Source of the DNA: Bermanella sp034111105
GTDB taxonomy: Bacteria > Pseudomonadota > Gammaproteobacteria > Pseudomonadales > Oceanobacteraceae
DNA: 64,000 nucleotides
Direction of reading: 5' to 3'
NCBI GenBank assembly: GCA_034111105.1
Contig: JAWUXY010000077.1
Coordinates: 9,055 to 73,054, forward strand
A program made the position numbers and the translations under genes. Below are positions 60,278-64,000 of this stretch, piece by piece (within the stretch, counting starts at the first letter, position 1; the number at the start of each line of letters is the position of its first letter). A model generated the notes under the pieces. It ran no database searches. It was given only the letters and a program-made list of their open reading frames with translations, and was not told where the DNA came from.

Positions 60278-62902
60278 ATGGGTGATTTAAGCAAACAGAT
60301 CCTGCCCGTTAATATTGAAGACGAGCTGAAACAGTCCTATATGGATTACGCCATGAGTGTAATCGTAGGCCGAGCTCTGCCTGATGTTCGCGATGGTTTA
60401 AAACCTGTTCACCGCCGTGTTTTACACGCAATGAATGTTTTAGGTAATGACTGGAACAAGGCCTATAAAAAATCTGCCCGTGTTGTGGGCGATGTAATCG
60501 GTAAATACCACCCGCATGGTGATAGTGCGGTTTATGACACGATTGTTCGTATGGCCCAGCCATTTGCGATGCGTTACATGCTGGTAGATGGTCAAGGTAA
60601 CTTCGGTTCGGTGGATGGTGATAGCGCGGCTGCAATGCGTTATACCGAAGTGCGCATGAATAAATTGGCCCATGAAATGCTGGCCGATATTGATAAAGAA
60701 ACCGTCGATTTCGTTGATAACTATGACGGTACTGAACAAATTCCTGATGTTTTACCAACACGAGTACCAGCCCTGCTGGTTAACGGCTCTAGCGGTATTG
60801 CGGTTGGTATGGCGACAAACATTCCTCCACACAATCTAACAGAAGTACTGAATGGTTGTTTGGCACTTATTGAAAATCCTGATTTAACCATTGATGATTT
60901 GATGCAGTATATTTCAGGCCCTGATTTTCCAACGGCTGCTTTAATTAATGGTCGTGACGGCATTGTTGAAGCGTATCGTACTGGTCGTGGTCGTGTGCAA
61001 ATGCGTGCTCGCCATCACTTTGAAATGGATGATAAAAACGGTAAAGAGTCGATTATTTTTACTGAAATCCCTTATCAGGTGAACAAGGCTCGCTTAATCG
61101 AAAAAATTGCGGAACTTGTAAAAGATAAAAAATTAGACGGCATTACTGAGTTGCGTGACGAGTCTGATAAAGACGGCATGCGTATTGTAGTAGAGCTGCG
61201 TCGTAATGAAGTGCCTGAAGTTGTTTTGAATAATTTGTTTGCACAAACGCAATTACAAACTGTGTTTGGTATTAACACGGTAGCCTTGGTTGATGGGCAG
61301 CCAAGAATCCTCAATCTTAAGGATATGCTTGAGGCGTTTGTTCGTCATCGTCGCGAAGTGGTTACGCGTCGTACTATTTTCGAATTGCGCAAAGCGCGCG
61401 AGCGTGGGCATATTTTAGAAGGCCTGACAGTTGCGCTTTCAAATATTGATCCTGTTATTGCTGCGATCAAGTCTTCACAAGGTGCTGCTGAAGCGAAAGA
61501 GAAATTAGTGAGCACCCCTTGGCAGCCAGGTGATGTGCTTGAAATGCTTGAACGTGCCGGTTCTGATGCTTGTCGCCCAGACCATCTAGAGGCTCAGTAT
61601 GGCTTCCGCGATGGCCAGTACTATATGTCACCTGTTCAAGCGCAAGCTATTTTGGATATGCGTTTGCAGAAGTTGACGGGCTTAGAGCACGAAAAACTGA
61701 TTGACGAATACAGAATCAAAGTTGAAGAAATTGCCGAATACTTGGATATTTTGGCGAGCCAAGAGCGGCTAATGGGTGTGATTCGTGAAGAGCTAGAAAA
61801 TATTCGTAGTGAATATGGTGATGAGCGTCGTACTGAAATTGTAGCAACTCGTCGTCACTTAACGCTAGAAGATTTGATTGCTGAAGAAGACATGGTGGTT
61901 ACTCTGTCTCACGGCGGTTATGCCAAGATCCAGCCAATTACGGATTATCAAGCGCAAAAACGTGGTGGTCGTGGTAAATCTGCTTCTGCTATTAAAGATG
62001 AGGACTTTATCGAGCATCTATTGATCGCCAGTACTCATGATACAATTTTGTGTTTCAGTAATCGCGGTAAGGTTTACTGGCTGAAAGTTTATGATATCCC
62101 TGTTGCGTCGCGTCAAAGTCGTGGTCGCCCGGTTGTGAACTTATTGCCGCTTGAGGCTGATGAGCGAATTACCACCATTCTGCCGATCCGTGAATATACT
62201 GAAGGCCATTATATTTTCATGGCGACCGAAAAAGGTACGGTTAAGAAAACTGATTTGACGGCGTTCTCGCGTCAGCGCTCAAGTGGTTTGATTGCGCTTG
62301 AATTGGATGACGACGATACCCTGATGGGCGCTGCTATTACTGATGGTACGAAAGATATTCTATTGATGAGTGACGGTGGTAAAGCCGTTCGTTTTGCAGA
62401 AGAAAATGTCCGTAAGATGGGTCGTACTGCCCGTGGTGTGCGTGGTATTAAATTAGCGGATGGCCAGAAAGTTGTTTCTCTCATTATTCCTGAAGAAGGC
62501 GGCACCTTACTGACCGCTAGTGAAAAGGGTTACGGTAAGCGTACTGATATTACAGAATTTCCAACCAAAGGCCGTGGCACTCAAGGTGTTATTGGTATGG
62601 TTGTGAATGATCGTAATGGTAAGTTAGTGGGTGCTGTTCAAGTTCATAACGGTCATGAGATTATGCTGATTAGTGATCAAGGGACGCTTGTTCGTACTCG
62701 CGTAAGTGAAGTGTCTACACTTGGACGTAATACTCAAGGTGTTACCTTGATTAAAGTACAAGAAGGTGAGCGTTTAGTGGGCGTTGCACCGATTTTAGAT
62801 GTAGATGATGACCTTGATTCAAATTTACTTGCTGATACAGAAGAAGTTAATAATTCTGATGTTGGCACCGATACAGATGTGCAAGAGGATGCTGGTGAAT
62901 GA
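60278..62902 (+). CDS. gyrA: DNA gyrase subunit A
   Basis: An 874-residue type II topoisomerase subunit that cleaves and rejoins DNA in negative supercoiling. Catalytic Tyr122 (AMRYTEVRM); the quinolone region HPHGDSAVYDTIVRMAQPF has Ser83 and Asp87, the susceptible-type residues. The GyrA box QKRGGRGK in the C-terminal wheel is present, and six beta-pinwheel blades follow (e.g. RGVRGIKLADGQKVVSL). The last 40 residues are acidic (DVDDDLDSN...QEDAGE). Its stop TGA overlaps the ATG of the next gene. Confidence 0.98.
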   Translation: MGDLSKQILPVNIEDELKQSYMDYAMSVIVGRALPDVRDGLKPVHRRVLHAMNVLGNDWNKAYKKSARVVGDVIGKYHPHGDSAVYDTIVRMAQPFAMRYMLVDGQGNFGSVDGDSAAAMRYTEVRMNKLAHEMLADIDKETVDFVDNYDGTEQIPDVLPTRVPALLVNGSSGIAVGMATNIPPHNLTEVLNGCLALIENPDLTIDDLMQYISGPDFPTAALINGRDGIVEAYRTGRGRVQMRARHHFEMDDKNGKESIIFTEIPYQVNKARLIEKIAELVKDKKLDGITELRDESDKDGMRIVVELRRNEVPEVVLNNLFAQTQLQTVFGINTVALVDGQPRILNLKDMLEAFVRHRREVVTRRTIFELRKARERGHILEGLTVALSNIDPVIAAIKSSQGAAEAKEKLVSTPWQPGDVLEMLERAGSDACRPDHLEAQYGFRDGQYYMSPVQAQAILDMRLQKLTGLEHEKLIDEYRIKVEEIAEYLDILASQERLMGVIREELENIRSEYGDERRTEIVATRRHLTLEDLIAEEDMVVTLSHGGYAKIQPITDYQAQKRGGRGKSASAIKDEDFIEHLLIASTHDTILCFSNRGKVYWLKVYDIPVASRQSRGRPVVNLLPLEADERITTILPIREYTEGHYIFMATEKGTVKKTDLTAFSRQRSSGLIALELDDDDTLMGAAITDGTKDILLMSDGGKAVRFAEENVRKMGRTARGVRGIKLADGQKVVSLIIPEEGGTLLTASEKGYGKRTDITEFPTKGRGTQGVIGMVVNDRNGKLVGAVQVHNGHEIMLISDQGTLVRTRVSEVSTLGRNTQGVTLIKVQEGERLVGVAPILDVDDDLDSNLLADTEEVNNSDVGTDTDVQEDAGE

Positions 62903-64000
62903 GTGACGGGCAGAAAATAGTTGCTGAATCTCAAGATGTTAACTCTATAAGGGATGATGAGATCGATTTGTTTGATCTCTGGGATGACATAGTTGAAGAA
63001 AAGCTTTGGGTTTTTATTGGTTTCTTTGCATGTGTGCTGTTTGCGGCTTTATATCTGTTTAGGGCAACTGAGGTATTTCAGACGCAAGTTGTAATTAAGC
63101 CTGCATCTGCAAATAGTGTTGTTGAATTAAATGCACCGCAATTTACGCATCACATTTATAGAGGGAAGAGTGTACCTTCTCAAATTCAGATTATGTATTC
63201 TAAAACGGTAGAGGAGGCATTTTCTGATGCGCGTTCAGCCATGCTATCAAAAGAATATCGTCGTAACTTTTATCAGGCGTATTTAGATGAAATTAAATCT
63301 GTTGAGGGTGTATATAACGAGGGTTTGACGGAAGCTCAAAACTTTGCAAGCTTTGATCGGTTGTTTTCGTCAAAAGTATCCGGAGATAAGGATGTTGAAA
63401 CGTTTCTGCAGGTGAGTTTTGAGTTGTCTGATGCGCAAAAGGCAGCCGATTTATTAAATGCATACACTGAATTCTCACTTGCTGCTAAGTTAGGTGATAT
63501 TAAGGATACCATTGATAGCAAGATTGCAGCTCAAGTCGGTAAATTTGAGTATGATGCAATGCAGTTGCGTGAGCAGTATAAAGGAGAGCAGACTCGTCGA
63601 AATTTAATGCTGAATGAAGCTTACTCGATTGCTCGGGCAGTGGGGCAGACTGAGCCTTTGTTTAGTAAAAGTGAAATTGTTGGTACATATGAGCCGCCTC
63701 TTTATATGTTTGGTACCAAAGCACTACGCGCTGAAGAAAAGGCAATTAAAGGGCGCCAGAATCTAGCAAAAGAGCTTCCTCACGGGGAGGATCATTTTAT
63801 TGATGAGCTGCCAGGCTTGTTATTTAAAATAGATCAGCTGAAATCCCTTGAGATTGATTATGCAAAAGTTAATTTAGCCGTTGTTGATGAGCAGGCGATT
63901 GTTCCAGTAGGTGCTATCAAGCCTAAAAAAATATTAGTTATGGCCTTGGCATGTGTAGCAGGCGGCTTTGTTGGTTTAATGATGGCGTTGTTGGTGGCAT
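62899..64000 (+). CDS. Wzz-family polysaccharide chain-length determinant (partial)
   Basis: At least 367 codons, open through the end of the window. The N-terminus has the acidic DEIDLFDLWDDIVEEKLWVFIGFF segment with helix 1 (about 38-57). A long helical periplasmic part follows, ending with VNLAVVDEQAIVPVGAIKPKKILV, the proline-rich block just before helix 2 in chain-length regulators (LVMALACVAGGFVGLMMALLVA). It sets O-antigen or exopolysaccharide length. ATG overlaps the gyrA stop (ATGA), so it is translationally coupled to gyrA. The 3' end is outside the window. Confidence 0.88.
   Translation, partial: MSDGQKIVAESQDVNSIRDDEIDLFDLWDDIVEEKLWVFIGFFACVLFAALYLFRATEVFQTQVVIKPASANSVVELNAPQFTHHIYRGKSVPSQIQIMYSKTVEEAFSDARSAMLSKEYRRNFYQAYLDEIKSVEGVYNEGLTEAQNFASFDRLFSSKVSGDKDVETFLQVSFELSDAQKAADLLNAYTEFSLAAKLGDIKDTIDSKIAAQVGKFEYDAMQLREQYKGEQTRRNLMLNEAYSIARAVGQTEPLFSKSEIVGTYEPPLYMFGTKALRAEEKAIKGRQNLAKELPHGEDHFIDELPGLLFKIDQLKSLEIDYAKVNLAVVDEQAIVPVGAIKPKKILVMALACVAGGFVGLMMALLVA

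Noticed and set aside
1..64000. tRNA, rRNA, riboswitch or phage attachment site
   Set aside because: No rRNA-like sequence, cloverleaf, CCA-ended tRNA or recognised riboswitch core was found while reading; this was by eye, not by a covariance-model search.

Overview
The window reads as chromosome of a moderately AT-rich, Gram-negative marine gammaproteobacterium, probably near Oceanospirillales/Marinobacter-type hydrocarbon or wax-ester bacteria (Bermanella, Oleispira, Thalassolituus and relatives). Reasons: the gyrA-mtaD-ubiG-mupP-yciK order is the Pseudomonas-type order with mtnA missing; a complete System I cytochrome c maturation operon sits next to a fliK-like/fhlB pair as in pseudomonads; and there is a 511-residue alcohol-forming fatty acyl reductase of the Marinobacter wax-ester type. 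No rRNA, tRNA, CRISPR array, transposase or phage gene was seen. The taxonomic call is inference.

Layout. 1-10.6 kb: small membrane protein, secreted hydrolase with a partner protein, AraC regulator, nitronate monooxygenase, OYE reductase with divergent LysR, PadR regulator facing a carotenoid/retinol-type flavoenzyme across a two-operator promoter, and a GST. 10.6-19 kb: secreted proteins (M66 metalloprotease lipoprotein, acidic-tailed lipoprotein, trypsin-like protease with a GlyGly-CTERM-like tail), a 1.26-kb AT-rich gene desert, an aminopropyltransferase-like protein, bacterioferritin-associated ferredoxin and a PepSY-like membrane protein. 20-30.6 kb: SDR, RluA-type synthase, formaldehyde detoxification pair frmA-frmB with a LysR, acyl desaturase plus its ferredoxin-type reductase, and a TetR/quinone reductase divergent pair. 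30.7-36 kb: hemN (frameshifted), a degenerate chemoreceptor-tip protein and a diiron oxygen-binding-type protein in one apparent operon, then a polyamine-type binding protein, acylphosphatase and a lipoprotein.

36-46 kb: fhlB/fliK pair, ccmABCDEFGHI and a DTW-domain protein. 46-56 kb: TetR-controlled RND efflux pair, VOC protein, orphan histidine kinase, wax-ester acyl reductase, TrmO and a diguanylate cyclase. 56.5-64 kb: yciK-mupP-ubiG-mtaD on the minus strand, then gyrA on the plus strand, whose stop overlaps the start of a Wzz-like polysaccharide chain-length gene running off the end.

The most interesting stretch is 30.7-33.5 kb: an oxygen-independent heme-synthesis gene, a short soluble protein carrying a decayed chemoreceptor hairpin tip, and an oxygen-binding diiron-type protein. 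Several divergent promoters also have readable operator architecture (PadR, TetR twice, a FabR/DesT-like site, a Fur-like box).
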